From contig JANWJB010000113.1 of NCBI GenBank assembly GCA_025449575.1, positions 1 through 41,339 on the forward strand: DNA of 41,339 nucleotides. The letters are read 5' to 3'. The stretch comes from Acidobacteriaceae bacterium. GTDB lineage: Bacteria; Acidobacteriota; Terriglobia; Terriglobales; Acidobacteriaceae. The position numbers and the translations under genes were made by a program. Below the pieces are notes generated by a model. The model had not been told where the DNA came from, made no database searches, and was given only the letters and a program-made list of their open reading frames with translations. Below, piece by piece: positions 32,645-41,339 of the stretch (positions are counted from its first letter, which is position 1; every line of letters begins with the position of its first letter).

Positions 32645-35600
32645 TCAGCCCTCCCAGCAGAGCAGCCGCTTGAGCAGTGGGTAATAGAGGGCCAGGCGCA
32701 GGGGGAGCGCTTCGCCGCGGGCCATCTCATTGCGCGTTTCGCGCAGCATCCGGCCGTAAAGTTCCAGTTGCGGCTTATACCTCTCCTCTTCGGCTTTGAG
32801 AAAGGCGTCCAAACCGGCGTCGCTGTGCTGCGCTGTCTTGTAATCGACGATCCAGAGGTGTGTCTCTTCCAGGGACAACGGCTCCGCACCGGCGCGGAAG
32901 ATGCGGTCGGCCCGGCGAGTGGACAGTGCTTCCGCCTGCTCCTTATCTGGATCTGTCTGCCAGGCCGACCATGAAGTCTCGGTCTCCGCGTCGCTACGAG
33001 CAGAGAGGATCCATCGACCAACGGGATCTTCGAGCGCGCTCTTCAGCGCCCGGATTACCGTGGAAGACTGCATCTCGGCCTGCTCGCGGGAGAGCCCGGC
33101 TTGCCGCAGCATCGCGACTGCGCGTGGACGCCAGCGATCGACCCCTCCGGCAACTTCCGGCGTCGGGCGAGCGAGATGCGCCAGTTCCTCCAACAGAGCG
33201 TGCGCTACCGCGCCGACGGCGCGCGCTTGGAGCGACCCTGCCGGACGCTCAAACTCAACCGATGGCGCCGCCGATTCCACTGCGCCGGGATGGTGTCCCG
33301 CCAGGTGATCCTCCGGGGCTGCAGGATACCGCCAGTGCAAAGGCAACCGCCGCAGTTTTCCAAGCGGGACGGCGGTCCCGACGCGAGTCTCTGCCCCCCT
33401 TTTTGGAGTAGAGGCGGCGGCTGTCCGGTTCCGCTGCTTCTCGTACTCGGCCAGGAAGAGATCCTGCACGCCAGGCCACGCTGTCGCCAGCAGCGCCGCC
33501 CCATTTCCCGGCTTGAGCGATTCGGCTCCAGATGCGTCGATGGAAACATTGGCTGTACCCATCAGATACAGCTCCTTGCCGGCCCGGGTGCAGGCAACGT
33601 AGAGCAACCGCTTGGCCTCTTCGCGTTCCAGACGCCGTTTCTGACGCCCAATCCAGCGGTAGTGCGGATCGGCGTCTGCATTCTTGCGCCCGATGGGCGC
33701 GACTAGGAATTCGCGCCGCTCGTTTTCCTCCGGCCCCTCCAGCGTGGTGCGCTCCAGCCAACTCAAGAGCGGTGGATCCTGCGAGCCCGGCGCCTTCTGC
33801 AGGCCGGGAACCAGCACCACGTCGAACTCCAGTCCTTTGGCCTTGTGGATGGTCATCAACTGCACCCCGCAGCGCTCGTTTGCTTCCGGGTCCGGCGCCG
33901 CATAGAGGCGGGCGAGATGCCGATCGAGATCCTCCGGCCCATTCTCCTCCAGCATGCAAAAGAAGGTTCGGACATTTTCGTATCCTGCTCGATCAACGCA
34001 ATCCCGGCCGCCCAGCGTCAGCCACGCGCGTTCCGCCCACTGGGCAAACGATAGGTGGCTGTGTTTCCCGGCCATGGCTGCCTCCAATGCCGCCAGCACG
34101 CGGGTGGCGCGCTGCTTGCCGTCGTCAGCCAGCAGCCCGGTGCGCATGCGCAGCAGTTGGAGGAGAGGCTGTCCGGCCAATTGGCGGTCATCACTGCCGC
34201 AGAGCAGATGTAAGTCCTGCAACGTTAAGCCGCACCAGGGGGCGCGCAAAACGCTGAGCCATGCGATCCGGTCCATGGGGTGCGACAGCGCACGGACGAG
34301 AGAGGCGGCGTCGAGAACTTCCTGGCGCTCAGCGAGGTTCTCAATTTCCACCGCCTTATAGGGGATACCTGCTTCGCGCATCTTTTCTGCGATCAGCCAC
34401 AGATGCTTTTTCGCGCGAGCCAGGACAGCAATTCGGAAAGCGCCGCCGGCCGGAGCGGCGGCTTCCACCTGCGGCCAGTGCTTCCGGACGATTTCGACCG
34501 CGCGTGCCGCTTCCGTTTGATGGGCCGCAAGCTTCTCATCCTTATTCGCCTTGGGAGGCAGAAACTGCGCCACTACATGCACGCCGGGCGTTCCAAGTGG
34601 AGTCGAATCGTTGGCCACCGATGGAGAAAACGCCACGCTGTAGCCGCCTTGGGGAGTGGCGGAAGAAAAAATCCGGTCGAAGATTCCATTGAGTGGTTCA
34701 ACCAAGCCGGCATGGGAACGGAAGTTCATTTGCAGCCCAAGCGGCGTCAACGGAAATCGCCACGAGTGATCTCCCAATCCGCGCCGGCGCGCGCCCTCAA
34801 AGAGCTCGACCTCGGCCTGGCGGAAGCCATAGATCGATTGCATGGGGTCCCCCACGAAGAAGCAGGTTCCGGGCTCCTCTCGCGCCTCCACCAGCAGTGA
34901 GAAGAGATCGTATTGCGCGCGAGAGGTGTCCTGGAACTCATCCACGAGCAGGTGCGGCCAGCGCGCGGCCAAATCGACGGGCAGGCGCTCGGTCTCATTG
35001 CGCAACACCATAGTAGCGGCCAAGCCCAGCTCGACGAAGTCCATCTGGCTTCGTTCGGCGAAGATCACGCGGAGCTCGGCCATGGCGTGGCGCAGGATCA
35101 GCAATGCATGCCGCAGCATCCGCCATTGCTCCTCCGAGTAGACGAGCGGCGGCAGCTCGCGGATGGCGCAGAGATGCTTAAGAAGCTCCGACTTAGCGGA
35201 GAGAGCGGTAAGAAGAGTTTTGAAGCGATCGTTTTGCTGACGCCGTTCGGCCCTGCCATTCCCATTTGCCGCCGCGGGAAAGCCCAGCCTGACATTCGGA
35301 GCGGCGCGACAACCGCCGGATTTCGTGAGAAGAAAGTCGCAGAGACCCAGCCAGTGACGGTGCTCTTTCATCTGCTCGATTGTGGAGACGCCTTGAAGGG
35401 CGAGAACCGGGGAAGTGCGGAGCGCCTCCGCCAGATTCCGGCAGGCGTATTCGAGAAGAGCGAAGATCTCCTGTGTGAGAGCGGGCTCCTGCGCGAAGAG
35501 GGGCTGGATTCGGGCGACGCTACGCCGAAATTCCTCGCGAAAAGGCGATTCGAGGATCTCGCGAACCTTCTGCCAATCCGGGTCGCGGATCAACGGCAAG

Positions 35601-36253
35601 ACGCGGCCCCACTGGTCTCTCTGCGCCAACATGTCGGCGATCAAATGCTCGCAGTTACTCAAGCTGGTCTCGCGCAACTCCAGCAGCGAACCGATGGCGG
35701 CGTTGAGATCGGCATCTTTGCCGCCGAGGCGGGCTAAGGTCCGGCGCGCGGCTTCGACGTAAAGTGGCGTGGCGTCATCCACCGGCGCGAGCGTGCCGCC
35801 GAGGCGGGAGAGCAGCGGCGCCTGCTGTGCGATGGAGAGGCAGAGCGAGTCGATGGTTTGGATGTTCAGCCGCTGAGGCAACTCCAACAGTTTCCAGCCG
35901 CGCTGGGCATCGGCGTGCAGCGCCGCGCACGCGGCCGCAGCCAACCGGCTACTCGCTTTCGTAGATGCCGGGGCCTCACGCGCCTGTTCCAGCGCCCGGA
36001 GCACACGCGACCGCATCTCCGCGGTGGCGGCGCGGGTAAAGGTGATGGCGAGAATTTCTTCCGGTTCCTGAACCTGGGCCAGCAGTTCCAAGAAGCGGCA
36101 AGTAAGCAACTCAGTCTTTCCCGAGCCTGCCGGAGCCTGAACGATGAAGGAGTCTCGAGTATCGAGCGCCCGCTCACGAGCATCTTCGTCGGCGAGCCGT
36201 GGCGCCGGAGCAGGGAAGGGAAGCAGAGGCGCATCCGTTAACTTAATCCCCAT
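32645..36253 (-). CDS. AddA/RecB-like helicase-nuclease (UvrD superfamily)
   Basis: A 1202-residue protein. Helicase motifs in order: Walker A APAGSGKTE with K46, the LAITFTRAATAEM segment, Walker B LLVDEFQDT, FFVGDPMQSIYGFRQAE, the TIHKAKGLEFDVVLVPGL motif and YVACTRAGKELYL. A C-terminal PD-(D/E)XK nuclease follows (ADRIFRAG, then LWIVDYKTAQ and YKPQLELYGRML). The whole is the AddA/RecB architecture for processing double-strand breaks. The ATG at 36253 has GGGGAG seven bases before it; ATG 36268 is an alternative. It overlaps the end of the AddB-like gene by 11 bp, so the two are coupled. Confidence 0.9.
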   Translation of the reverse strand: MGIKLTDAPLLPFPAPAPRLADEDARERALDTRDSFIVQAPAGSGKTELLTCRFLELLAQVQEPEEILAITFTRAATAEMRSRVLRALEQAREAPASTKASSRLAAAACAALHADAQRGWKLLELPQRLNIQTIDSLCLSIAQQAPLLSRLGGTLAPVDDATPLYVEAARRTLARLGGKDADLNAAIGSLLELRETSLSNCEHLIADMLAQRDQWGRVLPLIRDPDWQKVREILESPFREEFRRSVARIQPLFAQEPALTQEIFALLEYACRNLAEALRTSPVLALQGVSTIEQMKEHRHWLGLCDFLLTKSGGCRAAPNVRLGFPAAANGNGRAERRQQNDRFKTLLTALSAKSELLKHLCAIRELPPLVYSEEQWRMLRHALLILRHAMAELRVIFAERSQMDFVELGLAATMVLRNETERLPVDLAARWPHLLVDEFQDTSRAQYDLFSLLVEAREEPGTCFFVGDPMQSIYGFRQAEVELFEGARRRGLGDHSWRFPLTPLGLQMNFRSHAGLVEPLNGIFDRIFSSATPQGGYSVAFSPSVANDSTPLGTPGVHVVAQFLPPKANKDEKLAAHQTEAARAVEIVRKHWPQVEAAAPAGGAFRIAVLARAKKHLWLIAEKMREAGIPYKAVEIENLAERQEVLDAASLVRALSHPMDRIAWLSVLRAPWCGLTLQDLHLLCGSDDRQLAGQPLLQLLRMRTGLLADDGKQRATRVLAALEAAMAGKHSHLSFAQWAERAWLTLGGRDCVDRAGYENVRTFFCMLEENGPEDLDRHLARLYAAPDPEANERCGVQLMTIHKAKGLEFDVVLVPGLQKAPGSQDPPLLSWLERTTLEGPEENERREFLVAPIGRKNADADPHYRWIGRQKRRLEREEAKRLLYVACTRAGKELYLMGTANVSIDASGAESLKPGNGAALLATAWPGVQDLFLAEYEKQRNRTAAASTPKRGAETRVGTAVPLGKLRRLPLHWRYPAAPEDHLAGHHPGAVESAAPSVEFERPAGSLQARAVGAVAHALLEELAHLARPTPEVAGGVDRWRPRAVAMLRQAGLSREQAEMQSSTVIRALKSALEDPVGRWILSARSDAETETSWSAWQTDPDKEQAEALSTRRADRIFRAGAEPLSLEETHLWIVDYKTAQHSDAGLDAFLKAEEERYKPQLELYGRMLRETRNEMARGEALPLRLALYYPLLKRLLCWEG

Positions 36254-39110
36254 TCCCGCGCTCCCCATTTCCGGTGTCTATGCTATCGGATTCGTTGTCG
36301 AAAGCAGCTCTGGCGCGAGCCGATTCGCCGATCCTGCAAAGGGACGGCAGCGGGCAATACTGGCAGCTGTGGGGATACTCCTTGGGATCGACGCTCGCCT
36401 CACCTTTAAGAAAATTCCTCGCCAGCGCCAGCAGGGCGGCCTCCCATTGCGAACGCAGCTCCGGCGCGTAGAGATCCACGGTGGCGCCGCGCAGGCCGGA
36501 GATGGCCGGCAGAACGTCATTTTCAAGGCGGCCGGCGAACTTCAATTTCTCTGCCCGAATCTGAGCCAGCAACACGCCGCGAAGCTCCTCCACATTGCCG
36601 AAGATGGCATAGAGGGGTAACTGCGGTTCATCGGGACGGTTGCCCTCCCAATCGTCGATGGAGACCTGGCCGGTCTTGTAGTCGATCAACAGTTGCCCGC
36701 CATCGATCCGGTCGATTCGGTCGGCGCGGAGCTTCAGCTTGAGATCGCCGACGCTGGCATCGATCGGCGTTTCACGCCATGCCACGGAAAAGGGTGGGCG
36801 CTCGGCTTCATAGGCCAGCCATTCCTCCAGCAATCCGATAATGCGGGTGCGCTCGGCCAGAAGATAAGCCGCACTCCAGTTCTCCTCGCTTTGCTGCTCG
36901 TCTCCCGTCTCATCTTTGGGGGCGCGCCGTGAGGGACGATAGCGTTTGAGCGCTTGGTCGGTCCACCGGCCAATCATCTCTTTCAAGCTTCCGGCCTGAA
37001 TCCCCGCACGCAGAGCGTCGCGATTTTTGAGTTCGCTCCATAGTCCATCCAGCGCGTCATGCAGAACCTTACCGCGATCTTTGGGATCAAGCCCCCAGTC
37101 GGTCTGCTCAAGCGGCCGGGCGTGAAGCCGGTAATGAGCGAAGGCTTGGAAGGGGCAGGCGGCCTGCATTTTTAGAACGCTGTAGCCGCCCGCCTCCCGC
37201 TCGCGCGGCCACGGGACGCCGGCAGTTTGATCGTCATGAAGCTGGAGCAGGGAAACAGGCTGCTCCTCGAGCGGGACGGCAAGATTTTCGCGCATTCGCG
37301 CGGAGGAGAGAACCGGCGGGCGCGGCTCCAGAACGGTGGAAGGGCGCAATGGGCCGTCTTTCTCTTGCAGCGGATAGCTGAAGATAGAGTGGCGAGCGCT
37401 GTTCTGAATCCTCGCAGTTACCGCGCGGGCCAACTCCCAGTCCGCGCCCGGCGCCGCGTGGGGCATGCCTCGCTCCCGCTGCAAGCGAATGGGGAGAAGC
37501 GGATGTGGCCGCGCCGGGGCGGGCCAGCCGCTCTCGCTCGCGCCAAGAAACCATACTGCGTCGAACTCCAGACCTGCAGCCTCAAACGGACCCAGGATCT
37601 GAACCGGGGTGTCGCGCGATTCGGGCGAGAAGATGGCCTGCTCCGCTTGCCGCTGCAGGACGCGCAGAAAGTCCTTGTATCCGGCGGCGCGGCCATCGAA
37701 GCTGAGCTGAGCCACGCTGTCCAGCAGCCGGTCCCAGCGGGATTTCAGTTGGAAGTCTTCGCTCTGCATGCGGTGAGCGCCGGGCCACCCCGCCTCCGCG
37801 AGAATGGCGCGCGCCGCCTCCGCCCACTGCGCGAAACCGCGGGCGCTTCGGTTGGCTGCTTGCCATTCGCGCCGCGCGGCGAACAGGCGATCACGTAGAG
37901 CAGAGAGCGCTGTGCTGCCATGCCATCCGCTCTGCCGCAGATACAAATCGAGCGGATAAGTGGGGGGAAGCACTTCGTCGTGCCGCATCTCGGCGTCGAA
38001 CGCCGAGATAGGAAGCCAGTCTGATTGTTGTCGCCAGAAAAAGCCCGAGAGCATCAGCCATGTGAGCTCCTCCCGGCCGAGAGGCTGCTCCATCCAACGC
38101 AGCAACAGCAGCGCCGCCCTCGCCATGGGCGTGCGAGCAAGCGAGACGCCCAGTGAAAACTCAAACGGAAGCGGCTGCTCCGGCGCGGTGACAGCCACCG
38201 ACTCAGGAGCCAATATCCGGCGGAAGACGCGCGCGATCTCGCCGCGGCGGGCGGCCAGGTCGGGAACCAGAATGCCGATGCGCGGCCTCTGATTCGCGGT
38301 GGCAGCCAACTCCATGGTGCGTCTCACCCACCAGGCGCAGACGGAGACCTCATCAAGAGAATCGGTGGCTTCCACCAAGGCCGCGTTCGGGCCGGGGCGT
38401 TGCTCTTCGGCCGACTCCGGTTGCGAAGAGCCGCCCCAGCGCCCAATCTCACAGCCGGCTTGTTCTAACGCTGTCAGCAAACGCTGCTGCGCCGGAGCGA
38501 TGCGATCAAAGCCAACCAAAGTCATGCGCGGAGGGAAGAGCGGCGGATCGGCTGGAGCGCGCCGGGCGCCGCTGGTCTCATTCACGGCAACCTGGCTCTG
38601 GGCCAGTTCCCCAAAGATCAGCGGAAGCTTGGAGCGGCTGATCCATCCTTGCTCGCGGCACTGCGTCTCGAAGCTGCGCGCCCAGGCAGAAAAGCTTCTC
38701 GCATCGGAGTTAGGCCACTCGTCGCGCAGTGCGCTCAACGCATCATAGTTGCAGAGCAGGGAATAAGCCTGTTGGGCGAGATCGGCAACCCCTTCAATCG
38801 CGATCAGGCTGCGGTCTTCAATGTCGGGGCGGATCAGCCGTATCCACAGCTCGTTTTCCTGCAGCGCGGAGAGCACGAAGCGAGACTCATCACCGGTGCG
38901 CAGCCGCTGTTGCCAAAGGCTCTCCAGCCAGCCATCCCAGTGGGCAATCGCAGGACTGCGCCATGCGGAGATTCCGCTCTTGCGTTGTTGCTCTGCATAG
39001 GTTCTGCGCAATGCGCGGGCTGCACGCGGGCTCGAGGCGATGACCAGCCAGCCCTCCTCAATCGCAGCAGAAAGATTTTGCGGGAGACGCATGGAACGTT
39101 TATAGAGCAT
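36243..39110 (-). CDS. AddB-like helicase-relic/nuclease with Fe-S cysteines
   Basis: A 955-residue protein. The N-terminal half is a degenerate UvrD-like helicase (VIASSPRAARALRR in place of a Walker A). The C-terminal third is a PD-(D/E)XK nuclease: LRADRIDRIDGGQLLIDYKTGQ and RPDEPQLPLYAIFG. The four cysteines of an AddB-type iron-sulfur staple are visible: one in AACPFQAFAHYRL and three in SCQYCPLPSLC. With AddA it should form a heterodimeric end-resecting enzyme feeding RecA. It resembles the 'probable DNA repair protein' group of AddB relatives. ATG 39110 and 39092 are both possible; neither has a Shine-Dalgarno, and a TATAAA sits just before the second. Confidence 0.87.
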   Translation of the reverse strand: MLYKRSMRLPQNLSAAIEEGWLVIASSPRAARALRRTYAEQQRKSGISAWRSPAIAHWDGWLESLWQQRLRTGDESRFVLSALQENELWIRLIRPDIEDRSLIAIEGVADLAQQAYSLLCNYDALSALRDEWPNSDARSFSAWARSFETQCREQGWISRSKLPLIFGELAQSQVAVNETSGARRAPADPPLFPPRMTLVGFDRIAPAQQRLLTALEQAGCEIGRWGGSSQPESAEEQRPGPNAALVEATDSLDEVSVCAWWVRRTMELAATANQRPRIGILVPDLAARRGEIARVFRRILAPESVAVTAPEQPLPFEFSLGVSLARTPMARAALLLLRWMEQPLGREELTWLMLSGFFWRQQSDWLPISAFDAEMRHDEVLPPTYPLDLYLRQSGWHGSTALSALRDRLFAARREWQAANRSARGFAQWAEAARAILAEAGWPGAHRMQSEDFQLKSRWDRLLDSVAQLSFDGRAAGYKDFLRVLQRQAEQAIFSPESRDTPVQILGPFEAAGLEFDAVWFLGASESGWPAPARPHPLLPIRLQRERGMPHAAPGADWELARAVTARIQNSARHSIFSYPLQEKDGPLRPSTVLEPRPPVLSSARMRENLAVPLEEQPVSLLQLHDDQTAGVPWPREREAGGYSVLKMQAACPFQAFAHYRLHARPLEQTDWGLDPKDRGKVLHDALDGLWSELKNRDALRAGIQAGSLKEMIGRWTDQALKRYRPSRRAPKDETGDEQQSEENWSAAYLLAERTRIIGLLEEWLAYEAERPPFSVAWRETPIDASVGDLKLKLRADRIDRIDGGQLLIDYKTGQVSIDDWEGNRPDEPQLPLYAIFGNVEELRGVLLAQIRAEKLKFAGRLENDVLPAISGLRGATVDLYAPELRSQWEAALLALARNFLKGEASVDPKEYPHSCQYCPLPSLCRIGESARARAAFDNESDSIDTGNGERGNGD

Positions 39111-39154
39111 TCGCGCCCGCGACGTGCAGGAAAGGATTGAGATAGACTTCCGTT

Positions 39155-39541
39155 ATGAGACGATTCGCAGCAGCGATGTTGCTGTGTATTTTCGGAGTAC
39201 TGTTGCCTTCTGCGACGGTCGTCTCTTTGGCCGCGCCTGCAGAGCTGCTCCCCATCTGCTGCCGCGCTCATGGCGCTCATCACTGCATGATGATGGCCCT
39301 GATGAATGGCGCCTCAGGCTCCAATGCTGCCCCGCTATTTCGGGCGTCCGGCTGCCCGTACCGCAACAGCTTCCATCCCTTCACCTCCGGGCCGGTGACG
39401 GCCGGCGAGCAGCCGCGATCCAGCGTGACGCTGACGGCAATGCCGTTTCACCCTGTCCTCGAATCGGAAGTTGCCGCAACCCTGCGCTTTACTCGCGCTA
39501 TTCCGCGCGCGCCACCCATCCCGCTCCTTTCTCAAGCCTGA
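39155..39541 (+). CDS. Cys/His/Met-rich exported small protein beside a TonB receptor
   Basis: A 128-residue protein. Residues 1-27 are a signal peptide. Directly after cleavage comes a dense metal-ligand patch: C35-C36, H39, H42-H43-C44 and M45-M47. The remaining part is Pro/Ser/Thr-rich and not conserved to my eye. The patch would suit copper or zinc. It is followed 142 bp later by a TonB receptor, and DUF2946-type Cys/His proteins are known to accompany TonB-dependent copper receptors in other phyla; membership in that family is only inferred. Confidence 0.6.
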   Translation: MRRFAAAMLLCIFGVLLPSATVVSLAAPAELLPICCRAHGAHHCMMMALMNGASGSNAAPLFRASGCPYRNSFHPFTSGPVTAGEQPRSSVTLTAMPFHPVLESEVAATLRFTRAIPRAPPIPLLSQA

Positions 39542-39683
39542 CATTAGGAGCATCTCGTTGGATTCCGCGGCATAGCCGATGAGGCGGCCGTCCGTCCCAT
39601 GTTCCCAATTTCCGCTGCGCGCGGGGGCCTTCTCACGCCTCATGCCGCAAAGCCGGTGAAAACCGGGCAGAAAAAGGACATCA

Positions 39684-41339
39684 ATGACTCGAACTTTGTG
39701 TTTGTTTCTGGGGCTTAGCATTGCCGCGGTGCTTATTTCCGCGACAGCATTAGCGAGCGTGCTGGCTTCCATCCGGGGAGTGGTGCACGACTCTCAACAC
39801 CGGCCCATTCCTGGCGCTACAGTCACCCTCAAGTCTGCCAACTCCGCCTTCTCCAGAACTGTGAAAAGCGATTCCAATGGCGCCATCGATCTTTCCGCCG
39901 CGCCACTGGGGAGTTACACCGTGACCGTCTCCGCCCCCGGCTTCGATACCTTGCAGCAGGAGATCACGCTCGAATCAAGTACTTCGCCGGTCTTTCACTT
40001 CCAATTGGAGGTAGCTGCGGCTCACGAGTCGGTGACGGTTTCGGCGGAAGAGAACCCGGTAAATACCGAGAGCGCGACGCCCACCACGCTGATAAGCCGC
40101 GAGGCGATCGCGCGCACGCCCGGCGCCGACCGAACCAATAGTCTGGCCATGATTACCGACTATGTGCCTGGCGCCTACATGACCCATGACATGCTGCACA
40201 TGCGTGGCGGCCATCAGGTGGGCTGGCTGATCGACGGTGTGATGATTCCCAATACCAACATCGCCAGCAACATTGGCCCCCAGATCGATCCGAAAGACAT
40301 CGATTACCTTGAGGTGCAGCGCGGCAGCTACAACGCGGATCTGGGAAACCGCACCTACGGCATGTTCAATGTGGTTCCTCGCAGCGGCTTTGAGCGCGAT
40401 CGCGAAGGCGAATTGGTGCTCTCGGGGGGCAACTATGGCCAGACCAATGATCAGATCAGCTTCGGCAACCACTCGGAGAAATTTGCCTGGTTTCTGAGCG
40501 CCAACGGCAATCGCAGCGATTATGGTCTGATGCCGCCAATCGCGCACCCGGTCCACGACGCCGAAAATGGTTATGGCGGTTTCGCATCTTTGATCTACAA
40601 CAAGAATGCGGCCAACCAATATCGCCTGGTGACGCAATTGCGCCGGGACTATTATCAGATTCCTTACGACCCGGACCCCGACAGCTGGCAAAATCAGCTA
40701 TACGATTCGAGCGGTTTGCGCGACGGCCAGCACGAGACGGATGGCTACGCGACGTTGACATGGGCGCACAACTTCAATGCAGCCACGCTGCTGCAGGTTT
40801 CTCCCTTCTATCACTTCAACAGTGCGCAATACGAACCCAAGCCCATCGACCTGCCTACGGCGACCAGCTCGGGGCAAACAGGCAACTACGGCGGAGTGCA
40901 ATCGTCCATTACAACCAACTTGGGGAAGCACGCGCTGAGCGCCGGCATCTATGGCTACGGCCAGCATGAAAACGATCTTTTCGGGGTGGTCTTCAACGAC
41001 GGCAGTTTCGACAACTTTTCGCAGCGGCAGATCGCGGGCGGGGGAGTTCAGGAGTCGTTCTTCGGTGACACCTATCGGGTGATGCCGTGGATCACGGTCA
41101 TTGGCGGCATGCGGCAAACGCATTTTCAGGGGGACGTGACCGAGGATGCCTTCTACCCGCGCCTGGGAGCTACCGTGCGCATTCCCAAGCTGAATTGGGT
41201 ATTGCGCGGTTTCTATGGCCACTTCTATCAGCCGCCGCCGCTGACCAGCGTCTCCGGGCCGTTGCTGCAATATGCCAATGGAAGCAACACTACCTTCGTG
41301 CCGCTGCGCGGCGAGCGGGATGAAGAGCACCAATTCGGG
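39684..41339 (+). CDS. TonB-dependent receptor, 5' part only
   Basis: I translated from ATG 39684; the frame is open for 552 codons to the window end. It starts with a signal peptide (1-25), a carboxypeptidase-regulatory-like domain (about 27-110; IRGVVHDSQHRPIPGATVTL, GSYTVTVSAPGFDT), then a plug domain (about 125-235) with MRGGHQVGWLIDGVMIP, IDYLEVQRGSYNADLG and a FNVVPRSG strand. The start of the barrel follows. The IDGVxIP and GSYxADxG motifs identify the family. The plug signature MLHMRGGHQ contains Met and His, compatible with a metal ligand, but the substrate is unknown. AAGGA precedes the ATG. The frame is not interrupted. Confidence 0.93.
   Translation, partial: MTRTLCLFLGLSIAAVLISATALASVLASIRGVVHDSQHRPIPGATVTLKSANSAFSRTVKSDSNGAIDLSAAPLGSYTVTVSAPGFDTLQQEITLESSTSPVFHFQLEVAAAHESVTVSAEENPVNTESATPTTLISREAIARTPGADRTNSLAMITDYVPGAYMTHDMLHMRGGHQVGWLIDGVMIPNTNIASNIGPQIDPKDIDYLEVQRGSYNADLGNRTYGMFNVVPRSGFERDREGELVLSGGNYGQTNDQISFGNHSEKFAWFLSANGNRSDYGLMPPIAHPVHDAENGYGGFASLIYNKNAANQYRLVTQLRRDYYQIPYDPDPDSWQNQLYDSSGLRDGQHETDGYATLTWAHNFNAATLLQVSPFYHFNSAQYEPKPIDLPTATSSGQTGNYGGVQSSITTNLGKHALSAGIYGYGQHENDLFGVVFNDGSFDNFSQRQIAGGGVQESFFGDTYRVMPWITVIGGMRQTHFQGDVTEDAFYPRLGATVRIPKLNWVLRGFYGHFYQPPPLTSVSGPLLQYANGSNTTFVPLRGERDEEHQFG

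Overview
The window looks like a chromosomal segment of a high-GC Acidobacteriota, probably class Terriglobia. This is inferred from a membrane Ser/Thr kinase fused to a PD40 (TolB-like) beta-propeller, a TonB receptor with an N-terminal carboxypeptidase-regulatory-like domain, a YtrA-type GntR/ABC operon, an MqnA/MqnD-family protein and a DUF3467 protein. No 16S rRNA or tRNA gene was seen to confirm it. Most of the window is ordinary core metabolism and envelope genes; no CRISPR array, prophage or large mobile element is visible.

Layout. 1-2600 (minus): the 5' end of a secreted cytochrome c/PQQ dehydrogenase, then a tightly overlapping GntR regulator-ABC ATPase-ABC permease operon with a recognisable promoter. 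2600-3190: a small HNH-family protein gene in a patch rich in inverted repeats. 3240-5520 (minus): an MqnA/MqnD-family protein, BioY, a small membrane protein and CutA. 5625-10295 (plus): a phosphohexomutase, FtsB and the kinase-propeller protein, followed by a decayed second copy of the ftsB 3' end. 10436-12953 (minus): an orphan response regulator and three poorly characterised genes. 13116-17478 (plus): gnd, zwf and pgi, which link glucose-6-phosphate to the oxidative pentose phosphate pathway. 17485-20784: a secreted protein, an MscS channel, a small exported protein, a MITE-like element and a bacilliredoxin. 20988-23525 (plus): murB and an MFS transporter. 23762-30541 (minus): a run of six envelope genes (DUF3467, membrane glycosyltransferase, TPR protein, NfeD, slipin, SPOR protein). 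30663-39110 (minus): an AI-2E family permease with an extra C-terminal domain and an AddAB-like helicase-nuclease pair. 39155-41339 (plus): a Cys/His/Met-rich exported protein followed by a TonB-dependent receptor cut by the window end.

The most unusual signals are structural. (i) The kinase-propeller gene is flanked by 88-bp direct repeats of the ftsB 3' end, a scar of its insertion or duplication. (ii) A 117-bp element at 20199-20315 has 16-bp terminal inverted repeats and an internal perfect hairpin, and its left end recurs as a solo hairpin overlapping the stop codon of the HNH gene 17 kb away. (iii) Perfect palindromes of 16 and 14 bp occur in two intergenic regions. (iv) The AI-2E permease carries a B12-binding-like tail lacking the cobalamin-ligating histidine. 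(v) Several start codons sit directly behind a TATAAT-type -10 box, suggesting leaderless transcripts.
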